Assembly (NCBI GenBank): GCA_009801085.1
Contig: VNWV01000005.1
Location: 744,001 to 808,000 of the forward strand
Direction: 5' to 3'
Length of the DNA stretch: 64,000 nt
DNA from: Lasiodiplodia sp. COLG20
Taxonomy: Eukaryota; Ascomycota; Dothideomycetes; Botryosphaeriales; Botryosphaeriaceae
This document shows, piece by piece, positions 11,248-22,476 of the stretch (position 1 is its first letter; the number at the start of each line of letters is the position of its first letter). Both the position numbers and the translations under genes were made by a program. Under the pieces are notes generated by a model. It made no database searches. It was not told the origin of the DNA and saw nothing but the letters and a program-made list of their open reading frames with translations.

Positions 11248-13076
11248 TCATCCCTCTCTCCATCCGCGGATGCATTCCCTATCATACGAGCTCGTCCTAG
11301 GCTCACTACCGTGGGTGACAACCGTAGTCCTCACTATTCCACTTAATGGCCGAGGCATGAGTACCTGCAACTCCTCTCCTCTCTCCATATCCGAGTCTTC
11401 TGGTAGTGGTGATCCAATACCGAAATTTACATCCTCCCATATCTCCTCCTCTTCCTCATCGTGAGCATCATCACCATTATGATGAAGCTCTCCAACGTCA
11501 TTCGCAGTCCGCGGACTCTGACTACCCTCGTCAACCGGGCGGGACCGCGCAGGTTGAACCTCGTTGTCACCCTGTTTTGTAGCCGGCGCTAAACCGCTTC
11601 GATTACTGGCTGCCGAAGCTATGTTCTCTTTCGAGGTAGGCGTGTTTGATGTGCTGGAGTTGCCCGTTGGACGATGGATCCATTTGTTGAGGAACGTGGA
11701 AGAACGAATGGAAAACTGACTCCGCTCGTTCGATGGGGGTTTGTTCGTAGGGTTTGAAGAGCGCTTGGAGCTAGCGGAACGTAGGCCAAAACGGATAGCG
11801 ATGCGCCGGGCGAGGGGCTGGAGTGCGGGGAAGCATGCCACCCAGAGTCCGCAATGACCCTCAAGATTGGTCCAGACGGCCGCGAAGGTTACGTTGTATG
11901 TCCTGTGACAAGTCAAACAATGGTCGTGTAGCAGAGACGAGGGAACGTACGTGTTGACTGTCATGTCTATCGTGACGATTGCTGGGAACGTCAGCTGAGA
12001 AAAAGGTGAAACCCTACTGTGCGCTTACTGGCGAGACGAATGATCCCAGTAATGATGGTGAAGATGCCTGCGGGAACGTCAGAGAAAGAAACAGAAAAGT
12101 TGGCAGCAAGTCGTCCTTACCCACGGCAAACACAAGGGCAACTTTGATGGTCCTCAATGAGAAGATCATCTTTTTATGAAGAACCCAGATAGGCATTACC
12201 AGAAGCACGAGGTCGAAAAAGATGCTAAGGCCAGCTATAGAAGCGTCAGCATACCCAAGCAGCTGGCGGAAGTCGAAACGTACCGTGCGTGTACATGAGC
12301 ACAGCCTCTTGTGAGAGAGCTAGACAGTGGGCGCCCGGCATCATCTTATCCCAAAGTGCTCTGACTGCAATCAGCAGGTATGAAAACCAAAACATCAAGG
12401 GTCTTACTTGACTGGGCTACACTCAAACAAGAGGGTGAAGAAAGACCCAAAAGTGAGAATGATGATGCCGACGCCGACGATGTAAACCCATATCATGAAT
12501 ACTCCTGGATACGTGTAAGGGCGCTGATGTTCTGCGGACTAACGACGTGGACAGCTTAGACCTTACTTTCTTTATTCAAACGTGGCAGAAAGGCCAGAAT
12601 GGACAGTCGCACAAAGCCGGTCCCCAGGAAATATAGTAGTTGTGCAGTTGGGAGAAGCTACGAGATTCGTCAGTATCTGAACACTGAGGAATATCACGGG
12701 ATTGCTACCATGAAATAGGTGCGAATCTCGCTTTGAGGCACCAAAGCCATGTTCCTACCCGAGCCGTTGTAGGTCGCTGCATCGTGCTTAGTATTGGTGG
12801 CTGTCAGAGAATCACTTGCAAATCTTACCAGCAATTTCAATGGAAGCCTGTCCCAGCAGGCAGATCTGCAGCGCATTAGTGGCCTGCTAGAAGGCCAAGG
12901 TAGCACACTCGCTCAATACTTGCCCAGGCCAAGATTGCAAAGTAGTCGTCCCACCCCGGTTTCCTAAGCATGATGAATCTGACGTAGAGTCGGGCGAGCA
13001 TCAATACGCTGGATATGATGATTAGTGAGATGGACAAGTCCCACATTATCAACTGGCGTCCATTCATTGGCGTCAT
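11248..13076 (-). CDS. PTH11-like seven-transmembrane receptor (rhodopsin-fold fungal GPCR family)
   Basis: Ten exons close in frame to 453 residues: 12924-13076, 12829-12865, 12709-12776, 12567-12657, 12408-12504, 12284-12360, 12121-12234, 12029-12067, 11951-11981 and 11248-11902. Family hallmarks are visible in order: an N-terminal helix, a KPGWDDY motif before TM2, a short loop ending SGRNMA, a helix ending FVRLSILAFLPRL, a long helix before FECSPVKALWD with the GAHC cysteine, then three more helices. The cytosolic tail of about 170 residues is polar and acidic (a GEEIWEDV block) and includes a PLSGIVRTT segment near the end. There is no CFEM domain. PTH11-type receptors are proposed to sense host surface or nutrients upstream of cAMP/MAPK signalling; the ligand is unknown here. 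Intron 1 appears to be GC-AG. Exons of 31-39 nt make automated models error-prone. Confidence 0.88.
12866..12923 (-). other. predicted GC-AG intron in the PTH11-like receptor
   Basis: After the WDDYFAILAW codons the exon meets GCAAGT, the consensus for non-canonical GC donors. A 58-base segment with a CACTAAT branch-like motif then ends in CTGCAG. Using this donor keeps frame (phase 0) into ICLLGQASIEIA. The nearest GT donor (GTATTG, four bases downstream) gives a premature stop with every acceptor I tried. Confidence 0.65.
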
Positions 13077-14077
13077 AATGGAGTGAAGAGAAAAGGAGGC
13101 GTGCAGGAAAGCGAAGTTCTCCGGTGGTAGAAGCTGGGCGGCAATTAAATCCTGGTTACTGGCAGGCAGAAAATGTATTGAACAAAACGCGTTGCGTGGT
13201 GCGACAGAGGCCAAAGCCTGGCTCCCGCCACAGTCCAGGCTGGACTGCAAGCGGTTACAAGTAGGAATAGGACGATCACACGATGATGAAAGAATACGAG
13301 ACGCGAGATCGAAAGCTTTCGCAGAAGGATAAGATGTATACTCTTGAAAGCCTGAACACAGGACTGCTCCCTTGGCAAGGGATGACAGCCATCAGTTTCG
13401 ACAGATGTCCGAGCACAAGCCAGACGACGGGAAGGAAAATCTATGTGCCAGGTCAAGAACAATGTGTTGGATGGGCAATGAAGGGACGGAGAAGCATGCG
13501 GTCGAGACGCAAGACGCATTCGACTCGCCGAAATAGGAATGTCTAGGGCCTAGCGAGAAGTGGCAAAGCTTGAGCTGAGTCGAGCCGGATCCAAGAATCG
13601 GAGGCTGAATCTCTTTGTTTCCAGAGAAATGACTTTGGTGTAGGGCCCAGTGGGCGTCAGGTCTTAAAATACGAGGCGGCACGGAAGAAGCCCTGGGCAT
13701 GGCGTAGGTAGGTTTTCAGACGTGGTAGTAGGCTGGTCAAGCTGGTCAGAGGCTCACAAGTCCAACGCTACCTATCTTGCCAGAGGCGCGATTTCGGCAG
13801 CCCAGTATCAGAGCACCGGATGGGAGGCGAGGCCAAGCTCGGCTGCATGAAGCTTGGTAGTGACAGCGATCCATCGGATAGCCGAGAGGGCGGGAGAGAG
13901 GAGCGCGATTCAAGATTTGCGGCGCCGCGGGAAGTCGTGGCCGCGGCGCGGCGGACGCCGCATCGTCACCGCCCAAGCTCCACCGACAGCTGCTGCTGCC
14001 ATCCCAACCACCCCACCCACAGCTCCCCGCGACGCTGCATGGAGTGAGACGGCTCGCTGCTGTGCCGCCTTGCGACC
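13077..14077. promoter_or_regulatory. divergent promoter region, receptor (-) and VPS39 (+)
   Basis: A 1-kb gap between two divergently transcribed genes, so it must hold both promoters. No gene is supported inside. I see no strong TATA box close to either start codon. Confidence 0.5.
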
Positions 14078-17000
14078 ATGCTAACCGCCTTCATCGCTCG
14101 GCCCGTTGTCGAGTTCCGCCAGCGCGACAAGTCCAGAATCGACTCCATCCTCGCCTATGGTATGCCCATCTGCCTCGTTCGCGACCCTCGCTGACCACGC
14201 CAGGCGACCGCCTGCTGGTTGGCCTTAATACCGGCTGTCTGCGCATCTACCGCCTCAATGAGTTGAACGACGACCCGGAGCCTGAGCCCGACTCCGCCGA
14301 AGATGGCGACGACCCGCCCAAGCCGAAGCAGAAGCCTGCCGACCTGCTGCGCGAGGTCGAGAAATTCTCCCGCCGCCCCGTCCAGCAGCTAGCCATGATC
14401 AAGGAGTCGAGCATCCTTGTGTCTCTGAGCGACAACTACGTCTCCATCTACGACCTGCACACCTATGAGCTGCAGGAGCGTCTCGAGAAGACCAAGGGTG
14501 CCGCCACCTTCGCCGTAACCTCCAACATCGTCAAGGACCCCTCCACCGGCATCCCCTCCATCGTCTCGCGTCTCGCCGTCGCCGTCAAGCGGAGGATCAT
14601 ACTGTGGTCGTGGCAGGACATGGAGCTCATGGAGGACACGGCTGAGATCACCCTGATATCCACCGTCAAGTCGCTCACTTGGGCAACCGGTACCAAGATT
14701 GTTGCCGGAATGGATCCTGGCTTCGTCATGGTTGACATAGAGTCCCAGGAGGTCACGGATATCGTTAAACCCAGCTCTCTGACTGAGTCCGCTAGCCAGC
14801 AGCTCAACCGCTTCGGTGCCGTAAATACATCGGGTATGGGTTACATGGCTATGGGTAGCTGGGTTCCCAAGCCCATGGCAACACGCTTGGGCGATACCGA
14901 ATTGCTACTTGCCAAGGATGTCAACAGCCTGTTCATTGACACAGAGGGCAAAGCCTTGGAGAAGCGCCAAATTCCATGGACCATCGCTCCGGAAGCCATA
15001 GGATACTCCTACCCGTACATGCTGGCTCTCCAGCCTCCCACAAAGGGTGCTCTCGAAGTGCGCAATCCAGATACCCTGAACCTGCTCCAGACCATCAGCA
15101 TTCCCAATGCAGCCTTCCTCCACGTCCCCCAGCCCAACATCAGTTTAGCTCATGCCGGCAAAGGTTTCCTTGTTGCCAGCGATAGGTGCATTTGGCGCAT
15201 GGGCGCTTTGCACTATGAAGAGCAGATTGACGAGCTTGTGGCCACGGGCCGCTACGATGAAGCTGTTAGCCTCCTAAACATGCTGGAAGACACTCTCCTC
15301 AAGGACAAGAACGGTCGCATCCGAGAGGTGCAGATCCTTAAAGCCGAAAGTCTGTTTCGACAAAGGCGCTACCGCCAAGCCATGGATCTTTTCTCCGATG
15401 CCGTTGCCCCTCCCGAAAAAGTTATCGCCCTTTATCCGAGATCTATCGCTGGTGACCTCTCTACGATCGAAGAGCCTAGGGACAGTGATCTCGAGGCCGA
15501 AACCGAAGATGAGGGTGAGAAGACTGACGAGGAGGCTGCCCCTGCCGAAAAGCACACAGGCAACACTCTTACTAGAGCAATGTTTGGGAGGCTCGTGGCT
15601 GAACAGAAAAAGACGGTCGATTCTGACACTGCGTCTGTCCGCTCCTTCAAGGCAGATAGTGACACGATAAGCATTAAGGGAAAGAAGTCGACGGACAACC
15701 TTGCTGACGAGGATAGGCCATTACGTAAGTGCTGTATCTTGCGAAACTTTCAGCGCTGTCTACTCACGCAATGCAGATGGGAAAGACTTGATTGTAGCTG
15801 TCACCGCGCTTTTCGGTTTCCTGGCGCAGACTCGTGCGCAGCTTCAAAAGTTCATCCACTACGATGGTACACTCAAGCAGCCTCTTCCACCCAAAGAGCA
15901 ACAGAAAGAGCATTACCAGCCCCCATTTGCTCCTTTCATTCTTCTTCCGGACGAGCCGCAGGAAATAAACTGGCAGGAACGACTTCACAAAGTGGCAAGC
16001 ATTACGGATACGACTTTGTTCCGCGCATACATGCTTGCGAGGCCTGGAATGGCTGGTCCTTTGTTCCGTCTTGACAACTTCTGCGATCCTGAAGTGGTCA
16101 GGGAAAAGTTGTATGAGAGCGGCCGCTACACGGACCTCATCGACTTTTTGCATGGCAAGAAGATGCACCATGAAGCCTTGGAATTACTCGAGAAGTTCGG
16201 AAAAGACGAGGAAGGCGAAGATGTCACACCTGCACTGCGTGGCCCACAAAGGACAATAGCATATCTTCAGCAATTGCCGCCTGATCTGATCGACCTCATC
16301 TTGGAATACGCGGAGTGGCCTATTCGTGCTGATCCTGAGAAGGGAATGGAAATTTTCCTTGCCGACACAGAGAACGCAGAGACTCTTCCCCGGGATCGCG
16401 TGTTGGACTTCCTGCACCAAATCGACCCAAAGCTGTCTGTCCGTTATCTAGAACACATTATCAATGAGCTCGGCGACCACACACCTGATTTCCACCAGAG
16501 GCTTGTCGATGAATATCTTGATCGACTACTCAGGGCGAAGGATGAGGACGTGTTCGACAGCGAGGAAGAACACAAGGAGTGGCGGGAGAAGTTCGAAGGA
16601 TTCCTGAGGAGTAGTCATCAGTACAACAAAGCCAGAATTTTCCGAGCACTCCCACAAGACGGTAAGTGGTTTGCGCCCCGGCTTCGAGAGCAAATTCTAA
16701 CGCAAGAATGCAGTGCCGGACTTCTACGAGCCACGTGCAATTGTTCTCAGCAAGATGGGTCAACACAAGCAAGCTCTCCAAATCTACGTTTTCCAGATCG
16801 AAGACTACGACAAAGCGGAAGAGTATGCGCTTACAACTCCCTTCTACAAATAAACTGTCGCGCTGACTTGAATCAGATACTGTAACCATGTCTTCCTTAC
16901 CGCCTCTCAGCAACCTGCCTTCGTAACGCCATTGAGTCGACCTCAATCCCGACAGCAGGGCAGCTCGCAGCCACCTCTCTTCGGATTGTCGCAGCAACCT

Positions 17001-17621
17001 CTCTTCGGCAATCCATCTAGTCGACCTCAATCCCGGCAGCAAGGCAGCTTGCAGCAACAAGACCCAGAGGATGCTGAACCATCAATCTACCATACTCTGC
17101 TTTCACTCTACCTTACTCCACCTCCCCCGCATAAACCCAACTGGGAACCGGCTCTCTCTCTGCTCTCCAAACATGGCGCTCGTCTGCCCGCCTCATCGAC
17201 ACTAGAGCTTATTCCGTCTGTGCTCCCGGTCAAGGACTTAGAATCCTATTTCTGCGGCCGCATTCGCAGCGCAAACAGCGTCATGAACGAAGAGCGCATC
17301 GTGTCTCAATTGCGCGCTGTCGAGAAGCTCGAAGTCGAGTCTGCTCTACTGCTGGGAGCCGGGCCGCCAGGAGTGGTGGGCGGAAGGAACAGAAGGGTTG
17401 TCATCGGAGAGGACAGACATTGTAGGGTCTGCGGGAAACGGTTCGGCAACAGTGCAATCAGAGTATATCCCGATGGTGCGGTGGTACACTACGGCTGCTT
17501 CAACCGGGCGGGCGCTGCACTTGGAGGACTTGGAGGACTTGGAGGAGGAGCGAGGAAAGTCGACGATTTTGATTTCAAGAAGCCGGAGATGGGGATCCGT
17601 CGATGGGATACCTTCGGGTGA
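14078..17621 (+). CDS. VPS39: VPS39/Vam6 family HOPS subunit
   Basis: Five exons (14078-14159, 14204-15724, 15777-16661, 16714-16822, 16877-17621) encode 1113 residues. The N-terminal third is a citron-homology (CNH) beta-propeller beginning MLTAFIARPVVEF. It is followed by a helical clathrin-repeat-like region (around residues 410-900, with an acidic insert of about 100 residues) and a C-terminal zinc-binding domain (CRVCGKRFG then HYGCF, about residues 1046-1072). This is the Vam6/Vps39/TRAP1 architecture. Known role: Vps39 ties the HOPS tethering complex to the Rab Ypt7 for homotypic vacuole and late-endosome fusion, and in yeast also vacuole-mitochondria contacts. Every intron is 44-54 bp and keeps frame; splicing at 16823-16876 yields EEYCNHVFLT, a conserved stretch. 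A Gln/Pro-rich linker with nested repeats precedes the C-terminal domain. Confidence 0.93.
16935..17054 (+). repeat. in-frame nested repeat in the VPS39 linker
   Basis: Two near-identical 36-base copies (16935-16970 and 17019-17054) are spaced 84 bases apart, a multiple of three, and encode SRPQSRQQGS twice. Between them a 24-base unit encoding QPPLFGLS/QQPLFGNP is also duplicated. The repeats keep the reading frame and lie in a linker, not in a folded domain. Confidence 0.85.
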
Positions 17622-18304
17622 GCCGATGTACGAACTATGGCATGGTGTGATGATTTCAAGATGATGGAGTTCGATATACCCTTCACGGCTGGGTTCGTTT
17701 TGTTCCAGGCTTATATTTGTACACTACAAGTCAAAAGAGGTAGTACTACATTGATGTAATAACACTGCCGCTAGTTTTATGTCTTTGGAAGGACCGGAGC
17801 AATGTGCTGACTGGGAAACTCTAAGCTCATCAGAACAGCATCCAAGTGAGCCCGCTTCCTTGCTCGACAGGTTAACCAAGTAATTGACAACATATGGAAG
17901 CGCCTTACCCTTACTATCTATAATAGAAGCAAAGCTCTAGACATATGGCGCCTAAGATAATACACAAGAGCTTCTTATTTGACACATCCTCTTACCGCGC
18001 AAATGAGAAGCCGTCTTTATCTTAGTAAATTAGTATGGCACGTGAAAGTACAGGATAGACCATGAGGAATTTTGACCATTCCATAGACTCTGCTTAAGTT
18101 CTTCGCTTGCTTTGTTGTTACTAATGCACATCACCCACTGAAAAATCAAGCCGGGCATAACCGGGCCAACTTCCAGAAGATACCAAAAAACAGCCGGGTC
18201 TGGAAAAGACTAGTAGATAGCTAGAATACAATTTGCAATTTATTCAACTTACGGCAATCATCTACTGTTAGTGCAGGAAATGCGACCTAGACTTCCTCCA
18301 CATT
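17622..18304. other. intergenic, convergent 3' ends
   Basis: An AT-rich gap between the VPS39 stop and the HET remnant. No gene is visible. Confidence 0.55.
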
Positions 18305-18744
18305 CTAGCCCAGTATGATGGTTTTGGCCTCAGGTGACCAACTTTTCCAAGCACTGGCGTGCGCTTGACCAATACCAAACCTTTCAGCATACCCGTTCAA
18401 CCAATGAACAATCAGAAAGTTCACGAAACCACCATCCTCACTCACATTTTCTGTGATCAAAACCAACTCCACCAGCGTTTTCAGACAGTACTCCCACATG
18501 TCTTCATGATTGACTCCTAAAAGTATACCACCTGAGCTGCTCCGTGACTCATCGATACCAGAAAGGTAAAGATACACATCCGATTTGGGATCCGTATGAG
18601 CGTGTGCTCGTGGTTTGTAGTTCAATGACGTCCTGGAATGATTTCCCTACTCCAACAGTGTTAAGGGAACCGTGAAAGACTCAAATTTGACAAGGCCACC
18701 AGAGACGTGAAAAAACTCCTCAGTCAAGGGGCCTGATGATTCGT
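18305..18744 (-). pseudogene. decayed 3' part of the HET-domain gene
   Basis: Downstream of the HET open frame's stop, another frame carries the expected continuation. It includes an LTEEFFHVSGGLVKF segment and ends SWSPEAKTIILG, which resembles the C-terminus of long HET proteins. Reaching this frame needs a one-base shift; the run of six G (18799-18804, plus strand) is the natural place. The new frame is then cut by one in-frame TAG at 18647-18649 before running open to 18305. Mutational decay, a base-calling error in the G-run plus a real stop, or an intron I failed to place are the three explanations. Confidence 0.5.
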
Positions 18745-19937
18745 TCAATCCGGACGATGACGAGGGTACTGACGGTGAATTGTCGTTTGAACATGCCAGG
18801 GGGGCAAGAAGCTGACCCACAAGAGCGCATGAGGCAGTAAAGTGGTCGGTATTCCGTGAACGACACTTCCACCGGTTATGTCTGCAAGTCGCTCTGCTAT
18901 TCCAGCAAACGCATTTGACACGTCTGAAGAGAACGACAATGATTTTCGGCTGTAGAGCATGGTGATCAAGGCCCAGGTTGCCCTCGTGTTGTTACAGCGT
19001 AGTAAACAGCGTTCCTGCTCATCCGGATGCTTTGCTTTGAGCGACCATCGTGAAAATGGCAGCAACCTCAAATTGGGTGGCGTGAAGTAGCTCTGATGTA
19101 CCATCCTAAGAGCATGTATATAGGGTGGGTAGTCCAATATGTCAATCTCGGTTGACAGAATGTGTTCATGCGTAGTAGATTTGGACCTTGGAGACCAACC
19201 ATTGGTGGACGATCCCCTGCTCCAGAGTCCCGATGAACAACGGATGAATATATGGTTGCGAAAGGTATAGAGACATCGCGCGGATAAATACCTTTCCGGG
19301 AATGTCCACGCTCTGCTGACGTACTTCGTACTGCGCAAGGCTGAAGAAAGTGGAGGACGTTCGCCTTGCGTTGTCTGCAACACGCTGAGTGTCAAGTCGT
19401 ACGGATAGTTGCAAGGTAACCTCGAGTTGGCATCTACTGCGTCTGCAGCTGCGATAGTCAAGAAAGCTGATCTGTAGATATCGGCCATGCGAGCTATATG
19501 GATGTGCTTCGTCTCTGCATCGTCCTGCACAATGCACAGAGCGTCCACCCAGAGAAAGTAGCCCCGAAGCTGGTGAACCATGTTTATAGCATCGCGGATT
19601 GTCCTTGGAATCTGGTCGATGATTTCCCGAAGCGAATTCTCCCTGAGGAGCGATGCGGTACGCTCTTTTGTGTGCTCGTACTGTTTCACGCCTCCCCAAA
19701 CGTAGCTAAGAGCGATGTAGCCACATTCTGAAATGGGCTTCTTGACCAGACACATTCTTTGGATGTCGATGAGGAACAGTTCGAATGAAGGATCCGAAAG
19801 AACCACCGGAGTGTTGCAGCGATCACCATGCTCTTGAACACACATCTTCAAATGCTTCCTGATCTCAACGAAACGGCATCGGAGTGTCTTTTTGATACCG
19901 CCTTCATTCCCCTCCGTTGGTTCCAGGGTCCAGGTGG
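18745..19937 (-). CDS. HET (heterokaryon incompatibility) domain protein, 5' end unresolved
   Basis: One long open frame carries all three HET blocks in order: ALSYVWGG; IPRTIRDAINMVHQLRGYFLWVDALCIVQDD (written here as the block, start IPRTIRDA, end WVDALCIVQDD) with the following ADIYRSAFLTIAAAD; and SRAWTFPERYLSARCL. In-frame sequence continues upstream of 19851 (ending RFVEIRKHLKMC) to a possible acceptor CTTCAG at 19938. No in-frame ATG was found near the N-terminus, so a first exon is probably missing from this model. HET proteins trigger programmed cell death after fusion of genetically different hyphae (family knowledge). The frame stops at 18745 without the usual FPSWSWAGW-type segment, and remnants of the tail follow in another frame, so the gene may be non-functional. 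Confidence 0.7.
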
Positions 19938-20584
19938 CTGAAGCTCAGGGCCACAAACGTGATCAGAGGCACAAAGCTGAGAATGTAATCCGCAATAACG
20001 AGAGAGGAAGGCTGCGATATCAAATGAGGGGCGGCGGCAGCCTAATATATGCCGCTGTGACACAAGCTCCCTGGCTAGCCCGAGTGAACCAATCAAGAAT
20101 GACCAAAGCCTTCCACAGATACACAAGAGTGATCGGTTGACGATGACCGGTGAGACAGGCAACCTGTGTGGACAAAATCTCCATGCAACCCATGAGCAGC
20201 ATAATCCGGAGCAAGTTGAAAAGGCAAAAAAAAGAAAGAAAGAAAAACAGAAGTCGCGAGGGCTTTACCACAGTGAACTCTCGTAAGTTGTAGCTTCGCT
20301 TTTCATTATTTCCGCTCTCAATTCAAAGCGAGAACGACGGGTTGCCTTAGTGGCGGATTTGGGTCTATGCACGTCGCCCTCGGTTTAGGTCACAAACCTC
20401 AAGGATTGACTACACCATAAAGTCAACCACATTCCTTCCTCACTACAACTTACGATGATACTCACTTTCAAGGGAAAATTCTACTATAATAATAATAATA
20501 CAACACTTGCTGGAAATAAAATCTTGCCTCCTTTGAGAAACATTACCTTTGCTAAGGCAAGCCATCAATTTCCGATCACTTCAA
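19938..20584. other. region upstream of the HET frame and 3' flank of the AreA-GATA-like gene
   Basis: It may include the unresolved first exon of the HET gene (an open minus frame at 19990-20160 is a candidate but has no recognisable motif). Purine-rich AAAGAAAG repeats lie near 20225-20250, and a TAATAATAATAA run near 20487-20500. No independent gene is supported. Confidence 0.4.
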
Positions 20585-21905
20585 TTATCTCCCTTTCCGA
20601 CGCTTCCTCCCTGTTGTTTCAGAACTCGATGCATGCCCCCAGTATCCTGCTGGAGGGTCCATCGATGACTGCGCATTGATATTCGAATCGCTAAGGCCAA
20701 ATCCGGACGTCGTAAACACCTGCCCATACTGGCCCGGCTGCGATCCAAACTGAGGCTTCTGCCCCGACAGCTCCGCAAAGTGGCTATCCTCAAACTGCTG
20801 CCACTGAGACAAGCTCTGCGCAGTGGCATGCTGATTCAGCACTGAAGCTTGGCTCCCAAACCCGTGCTGCGCAGCGTCCTGAGCAAGCCAATTCTCGGGA
20901 AAGAGGTCGATCTCCTCCTTCTTGATCTCGGGCGGCGTGTCGTACAGCGACTGGCCGCCGAACGCTTCCTCGGCCCAGCCCGGGTCCCACGGGGTGACGT
21001 TGTTGCTGCGACCGGGTGTCTGCTGGAGGTGGGTGAAGTCGGATTTGATGCCGAAAGAGCTACTGTCGGAGTACCCCGCACCAGCCAATGACACATGCCG
21101 GGTGTGGGTGCCGGAGGCGGCGTCGGGCTCTTGCTTGAATCCGTCAGGAATCTGGATTTTGCCGCGGGGACCGTTGAGGACGCTGTACGTGGAGGGCGTT
21201 TGGAAGTGCGCGGGGCGGTGGTCTGGAGGCGGCATATTTTGCGAGAGTTCTGGCGGAGTGAAGTCGAATTGGTAGGTGCTGGGGTCTTCGAATTTGATGT
21301 CGTCCATCCGGTCGCCAGGTGGTGGTGCGATCCACGATGCTTTTCCGACGCTGCCTTTCCGTGGAATGGCGATCCTCCGTTGGTGAGGGTTGATCTGAGG
21401 TACGGTCGTGGTCTGTTGCCTCGCCGTTGTCGGCGACCAGTGCTCCGTAGCCGGAGCCCTGACGTGTCTCACCGCCGCATGAGATGATCTGAAGCATCGT
21501 CAGCGTTCAATGGGTGTTGTACGTGATGTTGGAAGACACATACTCTCTCTTTTGTTGTACTTTTCGTAAGTTGATGGCCATCATCCGCCAGGTCATGTTT
21601 TGCATGCGCTCAGCATCCGGGACGTTAGACTGTTTCCGGTAAAATTTCCACATGTCTATTCCTATCGGGTCCTCCTTCTGAAGCTCTTGCACATCGGTTT
21701 CTTCGTTGTTCTTCAACTCTGGAAATACCGTGTCTTCCAATACGTCATCGCAGGTGTGGTAATGTGAGGGAGAAGACGTATCGTAATTGCTACCCAGCGT
21801 ACTGGCAGGAGTTAAAGAAGGGATATTCGATGGAGAATCCGACATGTGGGAAAGCTCGTTGGCGTAGGAATAAGAGGCTTGTCCGAAATGTGTGGTGGTG
21901 GCCAT
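20585..21905 (-). CDS. AreA GATA-like (DUF1752) domain protein, putative nuclear regulator
   Basis: Two exons (21544-21905 and 20585-21488; intron 21489-21543, donor GTATGT, acceptor CTTCAG) encode 421 residues. Residues 79-115 (DPIGIDMWKFYRKQ to TWRMMAINLRK) match the Nitrogen regulatory AreA GATA-like domain, Pfam DUF1752/GATA_AreA. This domain occurs in GATA factors and in zinc-finger-less regulators such as yeast Mks1-type proteins. Splicing gives the continuation ESSHAAVRHVRAPA. The rest is disordered, Gln/Pro/Ser-rich, with acidic patches (EIKKEEIDLFPENW) like activation regions. It ends in a basic GRKRRKGR, a possible nuclear localisation signal. There is no CX2C GATA zinc finger, so direct DNA binding is doubtful. 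A link to nitrogen regulation rests on the domain only. Confidence 0.8.
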
Positions 21906-22476
21906 GACTGTTCCGCCTCGCAAGTTCGAAGCTTTTGTAGCTTCACTGCCTTTGAGATGTGCACTCGGTCCAGGGTCCTGTTAACAAGCCGTAACTTAAA
22001 AATTCGAGGAATAGACTCGGGCTGCTGAAGGCTTCGGCCGGGATGAGAGTAGCGGTGCGAAAAAGGACCAACAGAAGTTGAAACATGCAGCACAAGTACT
22101 CGGGCTGGAACCAGGACGCAGAGTGTGGGGTAGAGCCTAAATAAGGCGTGATGTTCGGAGTGACTTGGCTGGAGTAACGCTAGCCGGCCGTGCAATTGCG
22201 CAAATGGGTTTCTATTGCGTAACTGTTTCGTTGGCGCCATTGAGCCACCCACGTGCGTCATGGAAGCCGCAGGATTGCCGGTTGCACCGGCGACGTAAAA
22301 ACCCATCACATCTGAGACGAATTGAACTCTGGCCGTGGCCTCATTGCGCACTGTCAGTGGGTATAGTTGCACCCTGCTGTCTCTGCTGATCTCGAACAGG
22401 GTTCATGCATTAAACCTAGACTCCGCCCCAATAACACCTTTGGCTATGCTGAAAAAGACACAAATTTTGACCACCA
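21906..22476. other. intergenic
   Basis: The promoter of the AreA-GATA-like gene and the 3' end of the MFS gene (both minus strand). No gene is seen. Confidence 0.55.
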
